46,773 nt of DNA from contig NZ_RFFH01000028.1 of the NCBI RefSeq assembly GCF_003696265.1, positions 1 through 46,773 of the forward strand, written 5' to 3'. Below, piece by piece: positions 40,844 to 46,773 of the stretch. The notes under the pieces were generated by a model that saw only the letters and a list, made by a program, of their open reading frames with translations, was not told the origin of the DNA and made no database searches. Source of the DNA: Nocardia stercoris (GTDB lineage: Bacteria; Actinomycetota; Actinomycetes; Mycobacteriales; Mycobacteriaceae). Position numbers and translations under genes: made by a program. Position 1 is the first letter of the stretch, and each line of letters starts with the position of its first letter.

Positions 40844-41455
40844 TCACGCCCGGGAGAACACCGCCACCAAGAAGTCGGATTCCGGGGTGAACGGGCGCAG
40901 ATCCCAGGTCGACAGCAACACGTCCGCGCGCAGGCCCGCCGCCTCGGCATCGGCCAGGAAGTCGTCGAACTCGTAGCCCCGCCCGCTGCCGAAGCCGACC
41001 ACCGCGCGGCCCTCCGGCGCGAGGTGCCGGGCGAAACCGGCCAGGACGTCGCGCCGCGTGGAGACGGCCACGAAGGCCATGACATTGCCCGCACACAGCA
41101 CCACGTCGAACGGTGTATCCACACCGCGCGCGGGCAGATCCAGCGCGGCCAGGTCGCCGACCAGCCAGCGCGGGCCCGGGTAGTCGTGCTCGGCCGCCTC
41201 GATCAGCACCGGGTCCACGTCCACGCCCACCACCCGGTGCCCGGCCTGATGCAGGTATCCGCCCAGTCGCCCGGCGCCGCAGCCGGCGTCGAGGACCCGG
41301 GACCCCCGCTCGAGCATCGCGTCGACCAGCCGCGCCTCGCCGACGATGTCGTTCCCCTCGGCGGCGAGATTCCGGAACCGTTCCGCGTACCGCGTCGAAT
41401 GTGTCGGATCGGCGGCAACGATCTCCTCCCACTGACTCGGTACCCGCGAACCCAT
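40844..41455 (-). CDS. class I SAM-dependent methyltransferase
   Basis: This 203-residue protein shows the SAM-binding motif VLDAGCGAGRLGGYL (about residues 54-68), motif II GVDVDPVLI, and a motif around FDVVLCAGNVMAF. It resembles small methyltransferase-domain-25 enzymes annotated as unspecified methyltransferases in actinobacteria. The substrate is unknown. ATG 41455 is preceded on the minus strand by GAGGAG at good spacing; the longer frame to 41566 is not needed. It is divergent from the flavodoxin-like gene. Confidence 0.86.
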   Translation of the reverse strand: MGSRVPSQWEEIVAADPTHSTRYAERFRNLAAEGNDIVGEARLVDAMLERGSRVLDAGCGAGRLGGYLHQAGHRVVGVDVDPVLIEAAEHDYPGPRWLVGDLAALDLPARGVDTPFDVVLCAGNVMAFVAVSTRRDVLAGFARHLAPEGRAVVGFGSGRGYEFDDFLADAEAAGLRADVLLSTWDLRPFTPESDFLVAVFSRA

Positions 41456-41610
41456 CTGCGGCTCCTCACGATCTGTGGCCGACGAGTTCGGCCGGTGTCC
41501 GGTGTGTCGACATGCCCGGCAGGCGGGCACCCAGAATTCTGCGCGACCGCGGTTCCCGGCCGACAACCGGCCGCCCCGGCTCGTTCGATCGCTCCTGCCG
41601 CCCGGCCGGT

Positions 41611-41616
41611 TACGCT
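41611..41616 (+). promoter_or_regulatory. -10 element for probable leaderless flavodoxin-like gene
   Basis: TACGCT is six bases before GTG 41623, and no ribosome-binding site is present, which suggests a leaderless transcript. Confidence 0.4.
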
Positions 41617-41622
41617 CGACCC

Positions 41623-42075
41623 GTGCCGACCCTGCTGCTCATCCACCACACCCCGTCCCCGTTCATGCAGGCCATGTTCGAGGCTGTGGTGTCCGGCGCG
41701 ACCGATCCCGAGATCGAGGGTGTCGGGCTCGTGCGCCGCGCGGCGCTCGCCGTCTCCCCGTCCGATGTGCTCGCCGCCGACGGCTACCTGCTCGGCACCC
41801 CCGCCAACCTCGGCTATATGAGCGGCGCGCTCAAGCACGCGTTCGATGTGATCTATTACCCCTGCCTCGATTCGACCCGCGGCCGCCCGTTCGGCCTCTA
41901 CTTGCACGGCAACGAGGGCACCGAGGGCGCGGAGAAGGGCGTCACCTCGATCACGACCGGTCTGGGGTGGACGAAGGCCGCGGAATACGTTGCGGTGTCG
42001 GGTAAACCGGCCAAGAGCGACCTCGAGGCCTGCTGGGAGCTGGGTGCCACGGTCGCGGCGCAGCTGATGGGGTAG
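41623..42075 (+). CDS. flavodoxin-like / NAD(P)H-dependent FMN reductase family protein
   Basis: This 150-residue protein begins with the flavodoxin-fold phosphate loop TLLLIHHTPSPFMQAM, in which the usual SxTG-like loop is HHTPSPFMQ. It continues with ADGYLLGTPANLGYMSGALKHAFD, a typical FMN-ring contact of flavodoxin-like reductases, and KPFGLYLHGNEG-like sequence. It most likely binds FMN and takes part in electron transfer or quinone/nitro reduction; the partner is unknown. GTG 41623 is well supported by alignment and by the leaderless -10. The frame upstream to 41113 overlaps the divergent methyltransferase and is not coding. Confidence 0.82.
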   Translation: MPTLLLIHHTPSPFMQAMFEAVVSGATDPEIEGVGLVRRAALAVSPSDVLAADGYLLGTPANLGYMSGALKHAFDVIYYPCLDSTRGRPFGLYLHGNEGTEGAEKGVTSITTGLGWTKAAEYVAVSGKPAKSDLEACWELGATVAAQLMG

Positions 42076-42172
42076 TGATCAAACCGCGTACATCACCGGA
42101 CTACTGCGGCATACTGGGCAATCGATCGACGGGCCGGGGGGTCCGAGAACGATCGGGTGGACGGAGATCGTA

Positions 42173-42841
42173 GTGGTGAGTGTGGCGACCCGGCAGCGGC
42201 GGATCGGGCTGGTGGAGGACCACGAATCGGTGGCCATGGGGCTCGCGGCGATGCTCGCCCCCGAACCGGATCTCGAGCTGGTGGTCACCGCGCCCACGGT
42301 GTCCGAGTTACTTACGGCCGCAACGGAATTGGATTTGGTTGTGCTGGATCTGCGGCTGGCCGACGGGTCCGATCCGGAACAGAACGTGCGCGCGTTGCGC
42401 GCCGCCGGTTGCGAGGTGCTCGTCTTCACCGGCGCCGATAACCCCTTCCTGGTCCGGGCGGCCGCCCGCGCGGGTGTGCTCGGCGTGGTGCGCAAATCCG
42501 CGGACGTCGGCACCGTGGTGGCGGGCGTGCGGGCCGCCGCACACGGCGGCCAGGTGGTCTCCGCCGACTGGGCCGCCGCGATCGACGGCGACCCCGACCT
42601 GCACGACGTAGGCCTGAGCCCGCGCCAGCAGGAAGTGCTCGCGCTGTACGCGTCGGGGGAGAAGGCCTCCCGGGTCGCGCGCACCACCGGACTGTCCGAA
42701 CAGACCGTCAACGACTACCTCAGCCGGATCCGGCAGAAGTACGCCGACGCCGGCCGGCCCGCGCCGACCAAGACCGACCTGTACAAGCGGGCCGTCGAGG
42801 ACGGCTGGTTGCCGATTCCGCGGCGGCCGCCGACGGCGTGA
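42173..42841 (+). CDS. LuxR/NarL-family response regulator
   Basis: This 222-residue regulator has a receiver domain with the acidic pair in GLVEDHE, phospho-acceptor Asp59 in LVVLDLRLADG, Thr in LVFTGAD and Lys in GVVRKSA. A C-terminal LuxR-type HTH follows (LSPRQQEVLALYASGEKASRVARTTGLSEQTVNDYLSRIRQKY). The start may be GTG 42173, 42176 or 42182; GGAG at 42162-42165 fits the first ones. The kinase gene starts at GTG 42838, overlapping the stop by four bases, so the two are coupled. Targets are unknown. Confidence 0.93.
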   Translation: MVSVATRQRRIGLVEDHESVAMGLAAMLAPEPDLELVVTAPTVSELLTAATELDLVVLDLRLADGSDPEQNVRALRAAGCEVLVFTGADNPFLVRAAARAGVLGVVRKSADVGTVVAGVRAAAHGGQVVSADWAAAIDGDPDLHDVGLSPRQQEVLALYASGEKASRVARTTGLSEQTVNDYLSRIRQKYADAGRPAPTKTDLYKRAVEDGWLPIPRRPPTA

Positions 42842-44088
42842 CCACACTGCTCGACCGGCCCCGCGCCCGTTTCGGCGCGTGGACCGGCGGTCGGCGCGGC
42901 CGGACCGCGCCGACCGCCTACGAGCGGGTGCTGCGGCGGCTCGCGGCCGGTATCGGCGTCAGCGGAACCATCTGGGCGTTCGGCGAACTGCCGGAGATCG
43001 TGGTGCAGGGCCACGGGCAGCCCACCACCTGGTCGGTGTTGGCGGCCACCATGTCGAATGCCCTGTTCCCGGTGCTGGCCGTGACGTCGGTGCGCGCTCG
43101 GCCGGCGACGCTGCGTGCCCTCGCCGCGGCCGGCGCGCTGAGCTATCTCGCCGCGTACCTGACCCTGCCGCTGATGGTGCAGCCGCACACCATCGACACC
43201 GGATCGCTGTGGCTGTACCGCATGCTGCCGACGGCCACCCTGCTCGCCGGCCTCGCCTGGCGTCGCTCGCTCGCGCTCGGGTACGTCCTGGTCGGCTCGG
43301 CCGCCGAAGCCCAAGCCAGCGTGTACTGCGTCGATCCGCTCACGGTGTCGTCGTGGCTGGCGATCTTCGCCCGGTCGGCGGGCCTGTCGGTGCTGTTCCT
43401 GTGGTGTGCGAGTTCGGCGTTGCGGGCGGCCGGCCGGGTGGATCTCGAATCGCGCGCGGCCGGCCGGCGGGCGGCGGCCACGGCCGCCGCGACGGCCCGG
43501 GACCGCGAGCGGGCCCGGTTCGCGGCACTGATCCACGACGGCGTGCTGTTCACGCTCTTGGGCGCGGCGCGCGGGAGCCAGCTGTCGGGTGCACTGCAAC
43601 GCCAAGCGGCCGCGACCCTGGCCGAACTGGACCGCTATCGCCACGGCGGCACGTCGACCGGGGAGATGGACGCGCGCACCGCGTTCGGATATCTGCGCGG
43701 TGCCGTCGAAGACATCGATCCCACGGTGGTGGTTCACACCGACAGCCGGCCGGATTCCGGCGGGCTGCAGATCCCGGTCCCGGTCGTGGTCACCGTCGCG
43801 GCCGCGCTGGCCGAGGCGACGCGCAACAGCGTGCGGCATGCCGCGGTTCCCGGCCGGACGGTTCGGCGGCAGCTACGAATCGTCGTCGGATCCGGCGGCA
43901 TCCGCGTGGTGCTCACCGACGACGGGGCCGGATTCGATCCGGCGGCGGTGCCGGTCGACCGGCTCGGTATCGCCGCGAGCATCCTGGGCCGGATGCGGCA
44001 ACTGTCCGGCGGCGCCGGATTCGTGGAATCCCGGCCGGGTGCGGGCACGACCGTGGCCCTGGCCTGGGGCGGCGATGGCACCGACTGA
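42838..44088 (+). CDS. membrane sensor histidine kinase
   Basis: This 416-residue protein has about five or six N-terminal transmembrane helices (residues about 35-200) without a large extracytoplasmic domain, then a coiled linker rich in Ala/Arg. A dimerisation helix carries the likely phospho-acceptor His233 (RFAALIHDGVLFTLLG, NarL-partner style). The HATPase domain has an N-box (AEATRNSVRHA) and a G-box (LTDDGAGFD), and ends with a GxGTTVALAWG-like strand. It overlaps the response regulator upstream (GTGA) and the accessory gene downstream (14 bases). The sensed signal is probably membrane-linked, but this cannot be determined. Confidence 0.92.
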   Translation: MTTLLDRPRARFGAWTGGRRGRTAPTAYERVLRRLAAGIGVSGTIWAFGELPEIVVQGHGQPTTWSVLAATMSNALFPVLAVTSVRARPATLRALAAAGALSYLAAYLTLPLMVQPHTIDTGSLWLYRMLPTATLLAGLAWRRSLALGYVLVGSAAEAQASVYCVDPLTVSSWLAIFARSAGLSVLFLWCASSALRAAGRVDLESRAAGRRAAATAAATARDRERARFAALIHDGVLFTLLGAARGSQLSGALQRQAAATLAELDRYRHGGTSTGEMDARTAFGYLRGAVEDIDPTVVVHTDSRPDSGGLQIPVPVVVTVAAALAEATRNSVRHAAVPGRTVRRQLRIVVGSGGIRVVLTDDGAGFDPAAVPVDRLGIAASILGRMRQLSGGAGFVESRPGAGTTVALAWGGDGTD

Positions 44089-45115
44089 CCGGCGGCCCGG
44101 CGCCGAGCCCGGAATCGGCCTGCGGGACCTGCTGGGCCTGCACGGTTTACGAGGATGGTTGTTCCTGTTCGTCCTGCAGCTGACGATCGTGGTCTATCTG
44201 CTGCCCGACCTGACCCGGGACGCGGCGCTGCCGGTGTTCGCCGGCCTGGGCCTGATCCTGGGGGCCGGTGCGCTGGCGCTGGTCGTGCCCACCGACCCGC
44301 TGCCGCTGCCGATCGCGGCGCTCGTCGGGGTGGCCGCGGTCGGGTCCGCCGCGCTCACGGCATCGGATCTGCACAGCACGCGGACCCATCACGTGATGTG
44401 GGGTGTGTTCGCCTCGGCGTATGTGCTTGCCGTACTGGTCATTCGGGATCGGATGATCACCGCGTTGCTGGCCGCCGCGGCGCTGCTGGCGCTGATCATC
44501 GGCGCGGGCGTGGAATTCGAGGTGCGGCCGGACGAGGTCCTGGCCGCGGCGTCGCCGATCACGGTGGTGGTCGCGGTGGCCGGGTTCGGGATCGTCATGC
44601 GGCCCACCCAGCAATCGTTGCGGCGCCTGCGGGAGGAGGCCACCGTCCGGGCCGCCGCGCAGGCGAGTCTCACTGCCGCGGAAGGGGAACGAACCCGGCA
44701 GCTGGCCCGGCTGGACCGGGCGGCCCGGCCGATCCTGGAATGGATCGCGGCCGGTGTCGATCCCACCGCGGCGCAACGCGAGGAATGCCGGCTGCTGGAA
44801 GCCGAACTGCGCGACGGACTTCGCGCGCCCTGGCTGGCGACCCCGGCGCTCGCCGCGGCCGCCCGCGGCGCGCGTGGTCGCGGTGTGGAGGTGGTGCTGC
44901 TCGACGACGGCGGATTCGGTCAGGTGCCGTCGTGGGTGCGCGATTCGGTGATCGGGACCGCGGTGGCGGAGCTGGATGCCGCCGCGACCGGTTCGATCAC
45001 CGTGCGGGTGCTGCCGCCGGGGCGGCGCCTGCTGGCCACGATCCTGGCCGATTCGGGCGGGACGGACCGCCGGATCGAGATCGATACCTCGGGCCGGTGC
45101 ACCGAGGTCGAATAG
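44075..45115 (+). CDS. kinase-dead sensor-like membrane protein
   Basis: This 346-residue protein has about six transmembrane helices (residues about 28-180) and a cytoplasmic part laid out like a histidine kinase but lacking the key residues. In the position of the dimerisation helix it has RTRQLARLDRAARPILEWIA, without an obvious phospho-acceptor His. The segment aligning with the N-box of the neighbouring kinase reads AVAELDAAATG, and the G-box position reads LADSGGTD. It retains EECRLLEAELRDGLRAPWL and RGRGVEVVLLDDGG, seen in actinobacterial sensor-like proteins. It probably modulates or heterodimerises with the kinase at 42838; this is inferred from overlap and similarity. Confidence 0.75.
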   Translation: MAPTDRRPGAEPGIGLRDLLGLHGLRGWLFLFVLQLTIVVYLLPDLTRDAALPVFAGLGLILGAGALALVVPTDPLPLPIAALVGVAAVGSAALTASDLHSTRTHHVMWGVFASAYVLAVLVIRDRMITALLAAAALLALIIGAGVEFEVRPDEVLAAASPITVVVAVAGFGIVMRPTQQSLRRLREEATVRAAAQASLTAAEGERTRQLARLDRAARPILEWIAAGVDPTAAQREECRLLEAELRDGLRAPWLATPALAAAARGARGRGVEVVLLDDGGFGQVPSWVRDSVIGTAVAELDAAATGSITVRVLPPGRRLLATILADSGGTDRRIEIDTSGRCTEVE

Positions 45116-45119
45116 GGGT

Positions 45120-45566
45120 TCAGGCGTCGCAGCGGCCCGGGCCGCCGCGCCGCATCTGCTCGCGCAGCGCGCCCTGTACGGCGCCGGCCAGCCACGAGTT
45201 GAGCGACTGCCCGCTGGCGGCCGCGGCCTCCTCGGCGCGGGCCTTGATGTTCTCGACCAGGCGCAGGGTCACGCGGCTGATGTCGCCGGTCATCTCCTCG
45301 AAGGAGGGGTGCGGGTCGGCGGCCTGGGTGCGGCGGACGTCGATCTGGGCGTCGGTACCGTCGACGGAGACGTGCACGGTGCGGTCGCCCAGTTCGCGGG
45401 TGACCTCGGCGGCGAGTTCGGACAGGGCGGCGAGCAGGGTGAGCCGGCCGGCGTTCTCGGTGGCGGCGGCGAGCGCGGCCGCTGTGGCCTGGGTCTTCTC
45501 GTCGCCCAGGGCGGCGGCGGCGATCAGGTCGTCGCGGAGCCGGGCCGTGTACTGCGCTAGGTCCAT
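45120..45566 (-). CDS. HicB-like antitoxin / ribbon-helix-helix protein
   Basis: This 148-residue protein ends with a ribbon-helix-helix-like segment (SRVTLRLVENIKARAEEAAAASGQSLNSWLAGAVQGAL), the C-terminal DNA-binding part found in proteins annotated as HicB-family antitoxins. The N-terminal 90 residues are helical and Ala-rich and not clearly the RNase-H-like HicB domain. No HicA-like toxin (about 60 residues) is next to it, so it may be a stand-alone regulator. Its start codon overlaps a 10-bp direct repeat shared with the dapA upstream region, consistent with autoregulation. It converges on the sensor-like gene with a 4-base gap. Confidence 0.72.
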   Translation of the reverse strand: MDLAQYTARLRDDLIAAAALGDEKTQATAAALAAATENAGRLTLLAALSELAAEVTRELGDRTVHVSVDGTDAQIDVRRTQAADPHPSFEEMTGDISRVTLRLVENIKARAEEAAAASGQSLNSWLAGAVQGALREQMRRGGPGRCDA

Positions 45567-45585
45567 GACGCCATTATGACGCCAT
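45565..45585. promoter_or_regulatory. direct repeat ATGACGCCAT x2 between hicB-like gene and dapA
   Basis: Two perfect 10-base copies (45565-45574 and 45576-45585) are 11 bases apart centre to centre, one DNA turn. They straddle the start of the ribbon-helix-helix gene and lie upstream of the dapA -10, so the encoded protein could repress itself and affect dapA. Confidence 0.5.
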
Positions 45586-45609
45586 AAGTGATGTCACACA
45601 ATGACCGGG

Positions 45610-45615
45610 TAGCCT
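45610..45615 (+). promoter_or_regulatory. -10 element for dapA
   Basis: TAGCCT is eight bases before ATG 45624 and would give a leaderless or nearly leaderless dapA mRNA. This supports 45624 over the upstream starts at 45588 and 45591. Confidence 0.45.
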
Positions 45616-45623
45616 TTCCGACC

Positions 45624-46532
45624 ATGACGAACGGTGAATCGACGCGATCGGAGCTGCACGCGTCCGGCACGGTCGGTGTCGCGATGGTGACTCCCTTTAC
45701 TGCGGAGGGCAAGCTCGATGTCGACGCCGGCGTCGCCCTGGCTGCCCGCCTGGTCGACCGCGGCGTCGATCTCCTCGCCATCTCCGGCACCACCGGGGAG
45801 TCGCCGACCACCACCGAGTCGGAGAAGTTCGATCTGCTGCAGGCTGTGGTCCAGGCCGTCGGTGACCGCTGCACCGTCATCGCCGGCGCCGGCACCTACG
45901 ACACCGCGCACAGCGTCGACCTCGCCCGCAGCGCCCAGCGCGCCGGCGCGCACGGCCTGCTCGTGGTCACCCCGTACTACTCCCGCCCCAGCCAGGACGG
46001 CCTGCTCGCCCACTTCACCGCGGTCGCCGACGCGACCGACCTGCCGGTCACCCTGTACGACATTCCGCCGCGCTCGGTCGTGCCGATCGCCACCGACACC
46101 ATCCGCCGCCTCGCCGAGCACCCGCGCATCGTCGCGGTCAAGGACGCCAAGGGCGACCTCGGCGCGGGCGCCGAACTGATCGCCGAGACCGGCTTGGCCT
46201 TCTATTCCGGCGACGACGTGCTCAACCTGCCCTGGCTCTCGGTGGGTGCCACCGGATTCATCAGTGTCATCGGGCATCTCGTGCCCGATCGGCTGCGTGA
46301 GCTGATCGACGCCTACCGGGCCGGCGACGTGGTACGCGCCCGTGAGATCAATGTGGCCCTGCTGCCGCTGAACCGGGCCATGGCCCGCCTCGGCGGCGTG
46401 GCCATGAGCAAGGCGGGCCTGCGTCTGCTGGGCGTGGACGTCGGCGAACCGCGGCTGCCGCAGCTGATGCCGTCCGCGGCGCAGGTGGCCGAACTGGCCG
46501 CCGACCTGGAGCTCGCGGGGGTCACCGCATGA
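45624..46532 (+). CDS. dapA: 4-hydroxy-tetrahydrodipicolinate synthase
   Basis: DapA condenses pyruvate with aspartate semialdehyde, the first committed step to diaminopimelate and lysine. The 302-residue protein has the class I aldolase motifs: ISGTTGESPTTTESEK, VIAGAGTYDTAHSVDLA, VVTPYYSRPSQDGLLAHF with the catalytic Tyr, YDIPPRS, and VAVKDAKGDL with the Schiff-base Lys (about residue 173). The start is set at ATG 45624 because it matches mycobacterial length and follows a -10 directly; GTG 45588 and ATG 45591 are longer options. A 26-codon ORF overlaps the stop. Confidence 0.96.
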   Translation: MTNGESTRSELHASGTVGVAMVTPFTAEGKLDVDAGVALAARLVDRGVDLLAISGTTGESPTTTESEKFDLLQAVVQAVGDRCTVIAGAGTYDTAHSVDLARSAQRAGAHGLLVVTPYYSRPSQDGLLAHFTAVADATDLPVTLYDIPPRSVVPIATDTIRRLAEHPRIVAVKDAKGDLGAGAELIAETGLAFYSGDDVLNLPWLSVGATGFISVIGHLVPDRLRELIDAYRAGDVVRAREINVALLPLNRAMARLGGVAMSKAGLRLLGVDVGEPRLPQLMPSAAQVAELAADLELAGVTA

Positions 46533-46609
46533 CCGCGCCAGGGCCCGGAGGCGGCAACCTGCATAACCACGGAGGGCGCCGCGGACAGGCGCACGAGGTA
46601 ACAGCATGA
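46529..46609 (+). CDS. 26-residue micro-ORF coupling dapA to rnj
   Basis: ATG 46529 overlaps the dapA stop (ATGA), and its TGA (46607-46609) overlaps the ATG of the next gene at 46606 (ATGA). The short peptide is Gly/His/Arg-rich. It contains GGAGGG (46571-46576) and GAGGT (46595-46599), the latter well placed as the ribosome-binding site for the gene at 46606. It may be a bridge for translational coupling rather than a functional peptide. Confidence 0.4.
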   Translation: MTAPGPGGGNLHNHGGRRGQAHEVTA

Positions 46610-46773
46610 GCGAATCACGATCCGACAACCCAGCGGCCCCGGTCGTGCCGAACGGAGACAGCATGACCGATCCCACCGAACCCGCCGCGCGCCGCCCGCG
46701 CCGCCGCGCCGTGAGCCGCGCCGCCGGCGCCCCCAACCCGGCACCCGTGCTGGCTGCCCCGGCGCCCGCCGCT
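46606..46773 (+). CDS. rnj: probable ribonuclease J, N-terminal fragment (cut by window end)
   Basis: Only 56 codons are visible, from ATG 46606 with GAGGT upstream (in-frame ATG 46663 is an alternative). They encode a disordered Ser/Asp then Arg/Ala/Pro-rich segment containing ARRPRRRAVSRAAGAPNP. RNase J (Rv2752c) follows dapA in M. tuberculosis, and Nocardia-type RNase J has such a basic, Ala/Pro-rich N-terminal extension, so the call rests on synteny and character only. No catalytic motif is within the window. Confidence 0.6.
   Translation, partial: MSESRSDNPAAPVVPNGDSMTDPTEPAARRPRRRAVSRAAGAPNPAPVLAAPAPAA

Overview
The window looks like a chromosomal segment of a high-GC mycolic-acid actinomycete, most likely Nocardia or a close relative. 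GC-rich codon use, many GTG/TTG starts and a gene order close to the Mycobacterium tuberculosis infB-to-rnj region support this (infB, rbfA, nrnA, dinF-like MATE, pptH, pptT, truB, sirR, ribF, rpsO, gpsI/pnp, pepR, dapB, dapA, rnj). The genus is an inference from synteny and protein character. No database search was possible.

1-11.4 kb is mostly core: the 3' part of infB, a DUF503 gene, rbfA, the DHH phosphoesterase nrnA, an opposing PemK/MazF-type toxin-antitoxin pair, a MATE transporter, a PptH-type metallophosphoesterase, an MpaB-type oxygenase, the phosphopantetheinyl transferase pptT and truB. PptH and PptT form a functional pair in M. tuberculosis; here the oxygenase gene lies between them.

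11.5-16.4 kb is an accessory stretch: a pRiA4b ORF-3-like protein, a large protein that appears to fuse a PD-(D/E)XK-type nuclease to a DUF2075 helicase/ATPase (a candidate defence gene), and a secreted SRPBCC-like protein. The core then resumes at 16.8-23.2 kb with the DtxR-family regulator sirR/mntR divergent from ribF, then rpsO, pnp and the M16 protease pepR.

23.4-30.2 kb holds an MFS transporter, a membrane pentapeptide-repeat protein, a methyltransferase, a small unknown protein, a zinc alcohol dehydrogenase, dapB and a small membrane protein overlapping dapB.

30.2-37.4 kb is a minus-strand allantoin utilisation cluster: GntR regulator, NCS1 permease, hydantoin/allantoin racemase-like protein, a CitE/HpcH-like DUF6986 protein, allantoicase, an LCMT-type methyltransferase and PuuE-type allantoinase. 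Several genes are joined by 4-base overlaps. No known ureidoglycolate lyase is visible, so the DUF6986 protein is a candidate for that step or for using its product glyoxylate. A 38-codon micro-ORF bridges DUF6986 and allantoicase with 4-base overlaps at both ends.

37.5-46.8 kb contains a MarR/EmrB-type efflux pair with a repeat-rich shared operator region, an alpha/beta hydrolase behind a structured leader that encodes a 13-residue peptide, a small hypothetical gene, a methyltransferase, a flavodoxin-like protein, a three-gene two-component system whose third member looks like a kinase-dead sensor homologue, an orphan HicB-like antitoxin, dapA, a coupled 26-codon micro-ORF and the first codons of a probable RNase J gene.

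No tRNA, rRNA, CRISPR array, prophage or intact insertion sequence was seen.
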